64,000 nt of DNA from Glaciecola sp047250385 (GTDB lineage Bacteria > Pseudomonadota > Gammaproteobacteria > Enterobacterales > Alteromonadaceae), in contig NZ_JBLBVM010000044.1 of the NCBI RefSeq assembly GCF_047250385.1, forward strand, positions 1-64,000, written 5' to 3'. The translations under genes were made by a program, and so were the position numbers. The notes below the pieces were generated by a model. That model was not told the origin of the DNA. It saw only the letters and a list, made by a program, of their open reading frames with translations, and ran no database searches. Shown piece after piece: positions 1 to 9,149 of this stretch; positions within the stretch are counted from its first letter, which is position 1, and each line of letters begins with the position of its first letter.

Positions 1-30
1 AAAAAGGTCGTAGAGTTGTTGTGCTAACAT
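1..30 (-). CDS. possible 5' end of a gene running off the window
   Basis: An ATG on the minus strand at 28-30 opens a frame that stays open to the window edge (MLAQQLYDLF). It is preceded by a weak AAAGA purine stretch about 6 nt upstream. Only ten codons are visible, so no product can be named. It may equally be chance. Confidence 0.22.
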   Translation of the reverse strand, partial: MLAQQLYDLF

Positions 31-172
31 CTTTTTCTTTATGAAAATTTGAAAGCACTAGTTTGATCTCATTAATATCATAGTCAACATAAGTTTGAAT
101 TGACTAAAACTTAGTGATCGAAGCTTAACCGATCAGCATTACGCCTGCGCGGGGATGACGATTTTTTTTTAA

Positions 173-200
173 CGTCATCCCTGCGAAGGCAGGGATCTCA
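173..200 (+). repeat. 28-nt GNAG-loop hairpin element, copy at the 3' end of the DUF808 gene
   Basis: The element reads CGTC, arm ATCCCTGC, loop GAAG, arm GCAGGGAT, tail CTCA. The arms pair over 8 bp. A degenerate inverted copy (CGTC, ATCCCCGC, loop GCAG, broken right arm) lies at about 141-160 on the minus strand. The two CGTCATCCC ends face each other across a T-rich 12-nt spacer, giving a terminator-like stem at 152-181. Confidence 0.75.
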
Positions 201-1128
201 GCTTTTTCACTCCCATAAAAGCAAGCAAAACAACCAAGCCTGACGCTATGCCAATAAGGCCATTCAAAATAATGCCCGTGATTGAGCCCACTATTGTGCC
301 AAATGTTGGCAATACAGATACGACATCAACATAATGCTCTACAAAATGATGCAGGAATGGCACGCCATGTGCGATGATGCCGCCACCAACTAGGAACATA
401 GCAGCTGTTCCTACAATCGTGAGTGTTTTCATTAGGATCGGCGCAAAGCGCAATAGAGCGCGTCCCGCTAAGCGTTGTATTTTATCGAAACTACCACTCA
501 CTGACTTACGCAAAAGATATAAACCTAAATCGTCAATTTTGACTATCAAGGCAACAAAACCGTAAACACCCACGGTAAATGCAATGCTCATTAAGGACAA
601 TACGGTAATTTGAGTTGTATAGGATTCAGCTTGTACTGTTCCCAAAATAATCACGATGATCTCGGCGCTGAGAACAAAATCAGTGCGTATAGCCCCTTTA
701 ATTTTACCTTTTTCAAGCTCAGCCAAATTGACCGTTGGATCCGCTAGCGCTTTGAGCTTTTCAGTATGAGCGGCGTCTTCCTCAGCTTTGTTTGCCATAA
801 ACTTGTGAAGTAACTTTTCAACGCCTTCAAAACACAAATACAGACCACCAATGATTAGAAGATACATCACCAACCAAGGGGCGAAATAACTGATCAACAA
901 TGCACTTGGGACTAAAATCAATTTGTTAAGAAACGAACCCTTAGCCACTGCCCAAACTACTGGTAACTCACGTTCAGCTCTCACTCCCGATACTTGTTCA
1001 GCGTTTAATGCTAAATCATCACCTAGCACACCCGCTGTTTTTTTTGCGGCCACCTTGGACAATATGGCAACGTCGTCTAGGACCGTAGCAATGTCGTCCA
1101 ATAGTGTCAGTAAACTTGAAGCAGCGAT
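175..1128 (-). CDS. DUF808 family inner-membrane protein (YedI-like)
   Basis: A multi-pass membrane protein of the YedI/DUF808 family, whose function is unknown. The N-terminal part has the family signature (LAAKKTAGVLGDD-type, then a SGVRAERELPVVWAV stretch). Hydrophobic segments lie near residues 65-100, 150-205, 220-255 and 270-305. The first ordinary start in the open frame is a TTG at 1101, but family members begin with a MAGSSLLTLLDDIATLLDD-like segment. The same frame continues upstream through SSLLTLL to an ATC codon at 1126-1128, placed 7 nt after a strong AGGAG. I therefore extend the gene to 1128 (317 aa). The last codons and the stop lie inside a 28-nt palindromic repeat at 173-200, so the C-terminus SLPSQG is repeat-derived. 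Confidence 0.85.
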   Translation of the reverse strand: MAASSLLTLLDDIATVLDDVAILSKVAAKKTAGVLGDDLALNAEQVSGVRAERELPVVWAVAKGSFLNKLILVPSALLISYFAPWLVMYLLIIGGLYLCFEGVEKLLHKFMANKAEEDAAHTEKLKALADPTVNLAELEKGKIKGAIRTDFVLSAEIIVIILGTVQAESYTTQITVLSLMSIAFTVGVYGFVALIVKIDDLGLYLLRKSVSGSFDKIQRLAGRALLRFAPILMKTLTIVGTAAMFLVGGGIIAHGVPFLHHFVEHYVDVVSVLPTFGTIVGSITGIILNGLIGIASGLVVLLAFMGVKKLRSLPSQG

Positions 1129-1216
1129 AAGCCTTCTCCTAATTAAATTGACGGCTTTAAGTCAGCCAGTCAGTGTTCATCCTTAATAACAAATCAAGTT
1201 CTTAAGCTTAAAAAGC

Positions 1217-2116
1217 CTAGTGCTTGTTCTCATCATCGACTGCGACGTTATCCGCATGCACGTTTTCAACATCTATTGCATCAAAGCGATACTCTTGATG
1301 GCAGAATTGACAGTTCATGACAACGGCACCTTCTTCAGCCACAATTTTAAGTAAATCTTCTTTCGCCACATTTTGTAAAGCGACAGAGCTGCGCTGCTTT
1401 GAACAGTCGCAATGGAAGGTAACATCTTGCGCATCAAACAAACGAACTTTTTCTTCATGATACAAACGGTGTAGCACTTCCTCTGTAGGTAAGCTAAATA
1501 ACTCTTCACTCTTAAGCGTATTCATCAATGCACCTAAATGTTCGAAATCCAAGTTTTCGCCGGCTTGTGAAGTCTCACTGCTTTCCGGCACCACTTGTAG
1601 CAACATGCCACCTGCACACGCACCATCTTCATTGCGCTGAGTTTGTAAAATCACCTTAGTGAGCAACTGTTCTGATTGTAAGAAGTAATCTTCTAAGCAT
1701 TCAGCCAAAGTCGGCTTATCTAGAGCGACGATCCCTTGATAGCGTTCGCCTTCAAATGGAGCGAGGGTGATGGCTAAATAACCTTTCTTAAATAACTCAG
1801 CGAAACTCTGAGGAAGTTTAAATTGCTCATTCCAGCGCGCAACACCACGCAATTTTTGATCATGCGTGCCGTTAATCACCACATATTTAACCAAGCCTTC
1901 ACTCTGAATTTGTAATGAAACTTCACCTTCAAACTTCAGTGTTGCGGTAAGTAAACTCGCAGCGGCCATTAACTCACCAAGTAAATCTTGGATAATTGGT
2001 GGATATTTATACGAATCCAAAATGCCTTGGTAACTATCTCTTAATTTAACGAGTTCGCCACGCACATTGCGCCCTTCAAATAAAAATCTATCTAACTGGT
2101 CATGCTCAACTGTCAT
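1217..2116 (-). CDS. hslO: Hsp33 redox-regulated chaperonin
   Basis: A 299-residue cytosolic holdase chaperone that is activated by disulfide formation under oxidative stress. The C-terminal redox switch is visible as CDC near residue 236 and CQFC near residue 269, the CxC...CxxC zinc ligands of the family. The N-terminal part starts DQLDRFLFEGRNVRGELVKL, which is typical of Hsp33. It starts at ATG 2116 after a GAAGAAGAG purine tract. It is followed by hslR on the same strand in the reverse order (hslR upstream), the conserved Hsp15-Hsp33 pairing of gammaproteobacteria. Confidence 0.96.
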   Translation of the reverse strand: MTVEHDQLDRFLFEGRNVRGELVKLRDSYQGILDSYKYPPIIQDLLGELMAAASLLTATLKFEGEVSLQIQSEGLVKYVVINGTHDQKLRGVARWNEQFKLPQSFAELFKKGYLAITLAPFEGERYQGIVALDKPTLAECLEDYFLQSEQLLTKVILQTQRNEDGACAGGMLLQVVPESSETSQAGENLDFEHLGALMNTLKSEELFSLPTEEVLHRLYHEEKVRLFDAQDVTFHCDCSKQRSSVALQNVAKEDLLKIVAEEGAVVMNCQFCHQEYRFDAIDVENVHADNVAVDDENKH

Positions 2117-2171
2117 AAATCTCTTCTTCTGTGTAATTAATTAACTGATCAACTTGCCGTTAATCAATTAT

Positions 2172-2636
2172 CTACTGATGTTTAAAACGAATAATTTGTC
2201 TACGCTGCTTTTTGTCAGGTCGACTTTCTGGTCTTGGGCTATGAAATATACTCAACTTCCTTGCCGCTGCATTTTTTTCTCGAAGTGCGATACTTTCTTC
2301 GGTCTCTTCATACATTAACTGTGCTTGAGGTGCGCCTCTGCGCTGGCCTATTACTTCTTTGACAATAACGGTTTTAAAATCAAAGCCTGCTGGAACTTGG
2401 ATGGTGGCTCCTATTTCGACCACTTTGCTCGGTTTTGAGCGCTGCTTATTATACTGAACCTTTCCGGATTGCACCAACTCTCGTGCAATCGCTCGTGTCT
2501 TACAAAAGCGTGCAGCCCACAACCATTTGTCAATTCTTACATCATTGGCATCTTGATTCTTTCCATTATTCTTAGAGGAAGAATGGCTTTGATTGGCATT
2601 TCTTTTGCTTGAATTTGCACTTTTTTGTTTTTTCAT
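2172..2636 (-). CDS. hslR: Hsp15, ribosome-associated S4-domain heat shock protein
   Basis: A 154-residue S4-domain RNA-binding protein. E. coli Hsp15 (about 133 aa) binds 50S subunits carrying stalled nascent chains. The S4 fold is at about residues 34-95, with the family start VRIDKWLWAARFCKTR and GKVQYNKQRSKPSKVV. It differs from the E. coli protein in a longer N-terminal tail of about 30 residues rich in Ser, Asn and Lys. The basic C-terminus (KKQRRQIIRFKHQ) fits RNA binding. Its gene lies 55 bp upstream of hslO and is divergent from the gsp operon. Confidence 0.93.
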   Translation of the reverse strand: MKKQKSANSSKRNANQSHSSSKNNGKNQDANDVRIDKWLWAARFCKTRAIARELVQSGKVQYNKQRSKPSKVVEIGATIQVPAGFDFKTVIVKEVIGQRRGAPQAQLMYEETEESIALREKNAAARKLSIFHSPRPESRPDKKQRRQIIRFKHQ

Positions 2637-2724
2637 GGTCTTTTAGTTGTAAAACAATACCTATTAATTATAAAAAATCGAACACTTACGCGCTTTGCTA
2701 TTGTTCACATCTCTATGACTAGAT

Positions 2725-3753
2725 ATGATGGGCATCGATAAAGTTCATAATATTAATAATAACGAGAAAATGACAGTCACTAATTTATCATTGCAACCTG
2801 CGGCAAGAATTTACAGCCAGCATCAGAACAAAATCATTCTACTGATTGTTGTGTTGCTCTCCTTGTATTTGCTTGCATATGCTGCCGAACTCACATGGCG
2901 ACTTATACCGCAACCTGAAACAACGCAAAGCACTCAGGCAAATAATGTTAGCGCGCAAGCTATTAGCTCGACCTCTCGTTTAGATATAACACCTCTTACT
3001 AAACTTAACCTATTTGGTAATCCCGAGGCAAAGCCAGCACCGGTAACTATCACTGAAGTAACAGATGCACCTGAGACCAAATTAAACCTAACGCTAACGG
3101 GCGTTGTTTCTAGCAATGACCCTAAGGTGGGGGCGGCTATAGTAGAAAACAATGGCAGACAAAATACTTATGGCGTGGGTGATAAAATAGATGGCACAAA
3201 CGCGACTTTGGATGAGCTATACGTTGATCGTGTAATCATCAAAAACAGGCTAAGCCGCGAAACCTTAATGCTAGACGGTATCGATTTTGATGAAGCAAAT
3301 CAAAGTCGTGAACAACAAGCTCGTCAAGATGCACGCCGAGAAGCCGAAGAATTTGAAACACCACAAGGCCCAGTCGAATTCCGGATGCCTGACACTGATG
3401 AAGAAGATGCCTCATATGAAGAAGACGCTTCAGAGAGTGCAAGAGAGATGCGTGAACAAATTAGTCAATCACCGACCAGTTTCACCGATTTTATTGCAAT
3501 TAAACCCCACGTTCCAAATGGGGAATTAATTGGCTACCAAGTTTCACCAGGCAAACAAGCCGATTTCTTCCATGCTGTTGGCCTTCGCTCTGGCGATATA
3601 GTTACCGCAATTAATGGCTTAGATTTATCTGATCCATCACAATCATTAGAAGCAATAACCGTTCTTAGAGAAGCACAATCACTGCAACTTGAAGTGCTAC
3701 GGGGCGATGAGGCTTTGTCATTAGATATCGACATTCCGTCGTCTGAAGAATAA
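2725..3753 (+). CDS. gspC: type II secretion protein GspC (inner-membrane clamp)
   Basis: First gene of a complete T2SS operon. GspC links the inner-membrane platform to the secretin GspD. The order is a short cytoplasmic tail, one membrane helix (about residues 36-55: ILLIVVLLSLYLLAYAAEL), a homology region at about 85-175 (LTGVVSSNDPKVGAAIVENN...YGVGD), an acidic linker at 205-245, and a C-terminal PDZ domain at about 255-340 (YQVSPGKQADFFHAVGLRSG, DIVTAINGLDL). The open frame begins ATGATG at 2725 without a good ribosome site. An internal ATG at 2770, preceded by CGAGAAA, would give the more usual short tail and is a credible alternative start. Confidence 0.95.
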   Translation: MMGIDKVHNINNNEKMTVTNLSLQPAARIYSQHQNKIILLIVVLLSLYLLAYAAELTWRLIPQPETTQSTQANNVSAQAISSTSRLDITPLTKLNLFGNPEAKPAPVTITEVTDAPETKLNLTLTGVVSSNDPKVGAAIVENNGRQNTYGVGDKIDGTNATLDELYVDRVIIKNRLSRETLMLDGIDFDEANQSREQQARQDARREAEEFETPQGPVEFRMPDTDEEDASYEEDASESAREMREQISQSPTSFTDFIAIKPHVPNGELIGYQVSPGKQADFFHAVGLRSGDIVTAINGLDLSDPSQSLEAITVLREAQSLQLEVLRGDEALSLDIDIPSSEE

Positions 3754-3769
3754 ATAAAAGGGTCGTATT

Positions 3770-5851
3770 ATGAGGCTGGACAGCCAAAGAATCACAAGTA
3801 TTCGTCAATTTTTAAAAACAAGCGCAATTGCCGCTGGTATCGCTGCTACGTTATTTGCGACAGCTGGAGCGTATGCAACGGAATATAGCCCTAACTTTAA
3901 AAATACCGAAATTACTGAGTTCATCAACATTGTTGGTAAAAATTTGGAACGCACTATTATTGTCGATCCTAATGTGCGCGGTAAAATTACCGTTCGTAGT
4001 TACGACCTACTTACCGAAGACCAGTATTACCAATTTTTCTTAAACGTGTTGCAAGTATATGACTTTGCCGTTGTTGAGATGCCTAGCGGTATTTTGAAAG
4101 TCGTTCGTTCAAAAGACGCCAAAACGTCGAATATTCCAGTTGTTGATGGCGATATGCTTAACGGCGATGAAATGATCACGCGCGTTCTGCCTGTATATAA
4201 CGTGCCAGTGCGTGAATTGGCACCTATTCTTCGTCAATTAAACGACCAAGCTGGCGGTGGTAACGTGGTAAGCCACGATCCTTCAAACGTCATGATGCTG
4301 ACAGGTCGTGCAGCGGTAGTGAACCGTTTAGTTAAAATTATTGAAAGCGTTGATAGAGCGGGTGATGAAGAAGTAGAAGTCATCAAATTAAAGCACGCTT
4401 CAGCGACTGAAATGGTGCGAATCATCGAAAGCATCAATAAATCTCAAGGTAAAACAGCGGCAGGTGCAGGTAAATCGGAACCACGCGTGGTGGCGGATGA
4501 CCGCACAAACAGCATTATCGTCAGTGGCGACGTGAAAGCACGTCAGCGTTTGATCAACTTAATTACTCGTATGGATCAAGAGTTAGAAACAAACGGTAAC
4601 ACGCGAGTCATCAACCTCAACTATGCGAAAGCAGAAGACTTAGTCAAAGTATTACAGGGCGTCAGCGCTGGTATACAGGCTGAAAGTCAAGGTGGCGCAA
4701 GTAGTAACCAGCGCAGAAGCGGCAGCGGCAATCGCGATGTCAGCATCGACTCTCACGAAGATTCAAACTCGTTAGTTATCACTGCCGAGCCAGATATGAT
4801 GCGCTCCTTAGAAGAAGTTATTCGTCAACTCGATGTGCGTCGTGCTCAAGTACAAGTTGAAGCGATTATCGTTGAAGTCTTCGAAGGCGATGGCACTACC
4901 TTAGGTGTGCAGTGGGTATCTGAAGAAGGTGGTGGTACACAATTTACGAACGGTGTGATTGGTGTTGGTTCTCTTGGCGTCGCATTACGTGAAGCTGAAG
5001 ATACAGAAGTGAAAGGGTTTACGACTACAGCGAATGGCGAAACCGTTGCTACTACTACAACGAATGAAGGTAATTTAACACCTTTAGCTGCATTACTAGG
5101 TTCCGCAAACGGCCTAATTGCAGGTGTTATCAAAAATGGTTGGGGCGCCGTTGTTCAAGCAGTCAGTACCGACACAAATTCAAATATTCTAGCAACGCCG
5201 CACTTAACCACTATGGACAACGAAGAAGCCTTCTTTATTGTCGGTCAAGAAGTACCAATTATTACGGGTTCAACTACCGGCTCTAACAATGGTAATCCTT
5301 TCCAACAAGTTGAACGTCAAGATGTGGGTATAAAGCTTAAAGTGACGCCTCAAATTAACGAAGGCGACGCTATTCAGTTACAAATTGAACAGGAAGTATC
5401 GAGCGTATCCGGCGCTACATCTGTTGATATTTCAATTAACAAACGTGAAATCAAAACAACGGTTATTGTCGATGATGGCGGCACCATCGTATTGGGCGGC
5501 TTAATAGATGAAGACGTGCAAGAAAGTGTGTCTAAGGTGCCAATTTTAGGTGATATCCCGTTCATTGGTCACTTGTTCAAATCTACAACGGTAAGTAAAC
5601 GTAAGCGTAATTTGATGGTCTTCATTCGCCCAACGATTATTCGTGATGGCATTACTTCAAACAAAATTAGCTTACGTAAATACAACTATATTCGCGCTCA
5701 GCAATTAAAACGTCAGTCGGAAGGTGTGCCATTAATGCCATTTACCGAAGGTCCTTCATTGCCAGAATGGAATGATGCAATGATTTTGCCGCCGTCTTTT
5801 GACGAGTACTTGCTTGAGAAAGAGAAGAAAGCGAAAGAAGGCAACGATTAG
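3770..5851 (+). CDS. gspD: type II secretion outer-membrane secretin GspD
   Basis: A 693-residue secretin that forms the outer-membrane channel. It has a signal peptide at residues 1-36 (ends TAGAYA). The N0 domain at about 38-115 starts YSPNFKNTEITEFINIVGKN. N1-N3 ring-building domains follow to about 360, with a Ser/Gly/Gln-rich loop near 305-325. The secretin beta-barrel comes next with the conserved VPIITGS and VPILGDIPFIGHLF motifs near 500 and 590. A hydrophilic C-terminal S-domain-like tail ends in a Lys/Glu-rich stretch, as expected for a pilotin-dependent secretin. No pilotin gene (gspS) is seen in the window. It starts 16 bp after gspC behind AGGG. Confidence 0.98.
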   Translation: MRLDSQRITSIRQFLKTSAIAAGIAATLFATAGAYATEYSPNFKNTEITEFINIVGKNLERTIIVDPNVRGKITVRSYDLLTEDQYYQFFLNVLQVYDFAVVEMPSGILKVVRSKDAKTSNIPVVDGDMLNGDEMITRVLPVYNVPVRELAPILRQLNDQAGGGNVVSHDPSNVMMLTGRAAVVNRLVKIIESVDRAGDEEVEVIKLKHASATEMVRIIESINKSQGKTAAGAGKSEPRVVADDRTNSIIVSGDVKARQRLINLITRMDQELETNGNTRVINLNYAKAEDLVKVLQGVSAGIQAESQGGASSNQRRSGSGNRDVSIDSHEDSNSLVITAEPDMMRSLEEVIRQLDVRRAQVQVEAIIVEVFEGDGTTLGVQWVSEEGGGTQFTNGVIGVGSLGVALREAEDTEVKGFTTTANGETVATTTTNEGNLTPLAALLGSANGLIAGVIKNGWGAVVQAVSTDTNSNILATPHLTTMDNEEAFFIVGQEVPIITGSTTGSNNGNPFQQVERQDVGIKLKVTPQINEGDAIQLQIEQEVSSVSGATSVDISINKREIKTTVIVDDGGTIVLGGLIDEDVQESVSKVPILGDIPFIGHLFKSTTVSKRKRNLMVFIRPTIIRDGITSNKISLRKYNYIRAQQLKRQSEGVPLMPFTEGPSLPEWNDAMILPPSFDEYLLEKEKKAKEGND

Positions 5852-5853
5852 TA

Positions 5854-7416
5854 ATGTCAGAACTTAATAACGATCTCAGCTTAGAGGAAACCGAGGCTCT
5901 CGTTACCGACGAGGTCACCGATGGACAGCCAGAAGAAGCTGAGCCTTTAGCTGATTTACAGTTGCCGTTTAGTTACGCCAAACGCTGCAAAGTTTTGGTG
6001 GAGTCGGCGCATGATCCCGTAAAGGTGTATCACACGCCGAGCACTCAATTATCGGTTTTTGCTGAGGTGCGTCGTTTCCTAGATCAATCATTCGTACTTG
6101 AAGAAATTGCTGAAAACCGCTTTGAAGAACTGCTCACTAACAGCTTTCAACGTGACTCAAGTGCCGCTAAACAATTGATGGAAGATTTAGGTAATGAAAG
6201 TGATCTACTCTCATTAGCTGAAGACCTACCTGATACTGAAGACTTACTCGAAAGCGAAGGCGACGCCCCTATTATTCGCCTTATCAACGCTATGTTAGGT
6301 GAAGCAATTAAAGAAGGCGCGTCTGATATTCATATCGAAACCTTCGAGAATCAATTGGTCGTGCGCTTCCGTGTCGACGGTGTATTACGTGAAATTTTGC
6401 GTCCTAACCGCAAGATGTCATCAATGTTAGTTTCGCGTATTAAAGTAATGTCAAAAATGGATATTGCTGAAAAACGTGTGCCGCAAGATGGCCGAATTAG
6501 CCTACGTATTGCAGGGCGTGCGGTTGATGTGCGTGTTTCGACAATGCCATCAAGTCATGGCGAACGTGTTGTTTTGCGTCTACTCGATAAGAACAATGCG
6601 CGCTTAGATTTGAAAGACTTAGGCATGACCCTAGACAATCGCAATCATTTCTCAAGCCTCATCCGCAAACCACACGGCATTATGCTAGTAACTGGGCCAA
6701 CAGGTTCGGGTAAAAGTACCACTTTGTACGCTGGCCTAAGTGAAATAAACTCAAAAGACCGCAATATCCTTACCGTTGAAGATCCTATCGAATTCGATTT
6801 AGAAGGTATAGGGCAAACCCAAGTGAATCCGCGAGTTGATATGACCTTCGCGAGAGGCCTTCGCGCCATTCTTCGTCAAGATCCAGACGTGGTCATGGTA
6901 GGTGAAATTCGTGATATCGAAACAGCACAAATTGCCGTGCAAGCGAGTTTAACCGGTCACTTAGTATTATCGACCTTACACACGAATACAGCAGCAGGCG
7001 CAATTACGCGATTGGAAGATATGGGTATTGAACCCTTTTTGCTATCGAGTAGTTTATTGTCTGTATTATCGCAACGCTTAGTACGAACATTGTGTAAAGA
7101 TTGTAAAAAGCCTCACGAGCCTAGCGCCGCTGAGCGTGAAACATTAAGTATCTCTGAAGGCGAGCAAGTCGTTATTTACGGCCCAGTAGGCTGCACTGCA
7201 TGTAACCACACAGGTTATCGCGGCAGAACGGGTATTCATGAGCAACTTATCGTTGATGAGCACATTCGTGAAATGATGCACGAAGGCAAAGGCGAACAAG
7301 CGATTGAAAGATATGTGCGTAAAACGACACCTTCTATACGCCAAGACGGCTGCGATAAAGTGCTGCAAGGCGTGACTTCCTTAGAAGAAGTATTACGAGT
7401 CACCAGAGAAGAATAA
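5854..7416 (+). CDS. gspE: type II secretion ATPase GspE
   Basis: A 520-residue cytoplasmic AAA+-like ATPase that powers pseudopilus assembly. The N-terminal domain (to about 130) docks on GspL. The Walker A motif GPTGSGKS is at 281-288, followed by the Asp box EDPIEF near 309-314, Walker B near 345-352 (DVVMVGEIRD) and the His box (TLHTNTA). A tetracysteine zinc module is formed by C414, C417, C447 and C450. All catalytic elements are intact. It starts 2 bp after the gspD stop, so translation is probably coupled. Confidence 0.98.
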   Translation: MSELNNDLSLEETEALVTDEVTDGQPEEAEPLADLQLPFSYAKRCKVLVESAHDPVKVYHTPSTQLSVFAEVRRFLDQSFVLEEIAENRFEELLTNSFQRDSSAAKQLMEDLGNESDLLSLAEDLPDTEDLLESEGDAPIIRLINAMLGEAIKEGASDIHIETFENQLVVRFRVDGVLREILRPNRKMSSMLVSRIKVMSKMDIAEKRVPQDGRISLRIAGRAVDVRVSTMPSSHGERVVLRLLDKNNARLDLKDLGMTLDNRNHFSSLIRKPHGIMLVTGPTGSGKSTTLYAGLSEINSKDRNILTVEDPIEFDLEGIGQTQVNPRVDMTFARGLRAILRQDPDVVMVGEIRDIETAQIAVQASLTGHLVLSTLHTNTAAGAITRLEDMGIEPFLLSSSLLSVLSQRLVRTLCKDCKKPHEPSAAERETLSISEGEQVVIYGPVGCTACNHTGYRGRTGIHEQLIVDEHIREMMHEGKGEQAIERYVRKTTPSIRQDGCDKVLQGVTSLEEVLRVTREE

Positions 7417-7417
7417 T

Positions 7418-8632
7418 ATGGCAGCCTTTGCATACAAGGCCATGGATGCCAATGGAAAATCCAAAAATGGTGTATTGGAAGGTGATAACGCCCGCCAAAT
7501 ACGTCAGCAAATACGTGAGCAGGGATTTATTCCGCTTGAAGTAGAACAAGTTGCCGAGCAAGAGAAAAAAAGCCAAGCCTCATTTTCTCTGTTTAAAGCC
7601 AAGATTTCTGCGGGTGAACTCGCTCTTTTAACTCGCCAAATGGCAACCCTAATAGAGTCGGCGCTGCCAATTGAAGAAGCTTTGTTAGCTGTCGCGGAAC
7701 AGTGTGAAAAACCACGCCATAAGAACATGATGATGGCTGTGCGCAGTAAAGTGGTTGAAGGTCATGGATTTGCAGAAGCGCTTTCCGAATTCCCTTATGT
7801 GTTTGATAATCTATTTCGCGCTATGGTTGCCGCGGGTGAGAAATCTGGGCATTTGGACACGGTGTTGAATCGTCTTGCTGACTACACTGAAAACCGAGAA
7901 AAGACACGTAACCAGATCATTCAGGCTTTAGTTTATCCTCTCATCATGATGGTAGTCGCAATTAGTGTCGTAATCATGCTCTTAGTTAAAGTGGTGCCAA
8001 CAATTGTTGGCCAGTTTGATCAGATGGGGCAAGACTTACCCACTATCACGAAAATTCTCATTGCCATCAGTAATGGTGTTCAAGACTACGGGTTTTATGC
8101 CGCAATAGTCTTAGCTATATTAGTGTTTTTAATCGCTCGCTTATTGGCAATTCCGCGTATGCGATTGAAATATCATAAAAAGCTATTAAGGATGCCCTTC
8201 GTCGGCCGCTTAACGAGGAGCACAAACACAGCTCGATTCGCACGTACTTTGAGTATTTTAACCGCCAGCGCCGTGCCTTTATTAGAATCAATGCGCATTG
8301 CTGGCAATGTTTTAGAGAACCTTCATCTAAGAGAAGCGGTCAAAGAAGCAGCATCAAAGGTAAAAGAAGGCTCGAGTTTAAAAAACGCCTTGGAAAAAAC
8401 CAAAATGTTTCCACCAATGATGATGCATATGATTGCGTCGGGTGAGCGTTCTGGCGAATTACAACAAATGTTGGCGCGCGCAGCCGACAACCAAGATAGG
8501 GAGTTTGAATCCACCGTGAGCATCTCTCTTAAAATATTTGAACCTGTGCTGATTGTAAGTATGGCAGGGGTTGTATTATTCATAGTATTGGCAATATTAA
8601 TGCCGATACTGGCATTGAACAGTTTAGTCTAA
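7418..8632 (+). CDS. gspF: type II secretion platform protein GspF
   Basis: A 404-residue polytopic inner-membrane protein of the assembly platform. It starts AFAYKAMDANGKSKNGVLEGD as in family members. It carries two copies of the T2SSF helical domain (about residues 70-195 and 270-395). Three hydrophobic segments lie at about 170-190, 220-240 and 373-398. The sequence MASGERSGEL-like (IASGERSGELQQML) in the second domain mirrors AAGEKSGHLDTVL in the first. It starts 1 bp after the gspE stop. Confidence 0.97.
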   Translation: MAAFAYKAMDANGKSKNGVLEGDNARQIRQQIREQGFIPLEVEQVAEQEKKSQASFSLFKAKISAGELALLTRQMATLIESALPIEEALLAVAEQCEKPRHKNMMMAVRSKVVEGHGFAEALSEFPYVFDNLFRAMVAAGEKSGHLDTVLNRLADYTENREKTRNQIIQALVYPLIMMVVAISVVIMLLVKVVPTIVGQFDQMGQDLPTITKILIAISNGVQDYGFYAAIVLAILVFLIARLLAIPRMRLKYHKKLLRMPFVGRLTRSTNTARFARTLSILTASAVPLLESMRIAGNVLENLHLREAVKEAASKVKEGSSLKNALEKTKMFPPMMMHMIASGERSGELQQMLARAADNQDREFESTVSISLKIFEPVLIVSMAGVVLFIVLAILMPILALNSLV

Positions 8633-8645
8633 GAGGTAATTATTT

Positions 8646-9095
8646 ATGAGCAATCAAAACAAAATGGGTAAAAAGCAACTCGGTTTCAGCTTAATCGAAA
8701 TTATGGTCGTGTTATTTATCATAGGCATGATGGCGGCGTTTGTTGCACCGCAAATTTTTGAGAATCAAGGTACAGCACAAATCAAAAAGGCGGCAGTTGA
8801 TATACAAACTTTAGAAGGCCAGTTAGAGATGTATAAGCTTCGTACTAACCGCTTTCCAACGACAGAACAGGGTTTAGAAGCGCTTGTATCTTCACCTACT
8901 ATTGAGCCGATCCCAAGAAACTACCCAACGGAAGGTTTTATCAAGCGTTTACCACTTGATCCTTGGGGTAACCCATATCAGTTGTTGAGCCCAGGCGAAA
9001 TCGACACTATCGATATCTATTCATTTGGTCCTGATATGGAAGAAGGTACAGACGATGATATCGGTACTTGGAATATTAACGAATACCTTCAGTAG
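8646..9095 (+). CDS. gspG: type II secretion major pseudopilin GspG
   Basis: A 149-residue major pseudopilin. The prepilin peptidase site is G^FSLIE after a short basic leader (KKQLG), with Glu at +5 and a hydrophobic stalk helix (IMVVLFIIGMMAAFVAP). The C-terminal calcium-binding loop typical of GspG is present (DPWGNPY, YSFGPDMEEGTDDDIGTW). No prepilin peptidase gene (gspO) lies in this window, so processing must depend on a peptidase encoded elsewhere. It starts 13 bp after gspF behind AGAGG. Confidence 0.98.
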   Translation: MSNQNKMGKKQLGFSLIEIMVVLFIIGMMAAFVAPQIFENQGTAQIKKAAVDIQTLEGQLEMYKLRTNRFPTTEQGLEALVSSPTIEPIPRNYPTEGFIKRLPLDPWGNPYQLLSPGEIDTIDIYSFGPDMEEGTDDDIGTWNINEYLQ

Positions 9096-9149
9096 AGAAA
9101 ACTGAGAAATTCACTCTTTGCGAAAAGAGCGTTCCAATCAAAAGAGAGG

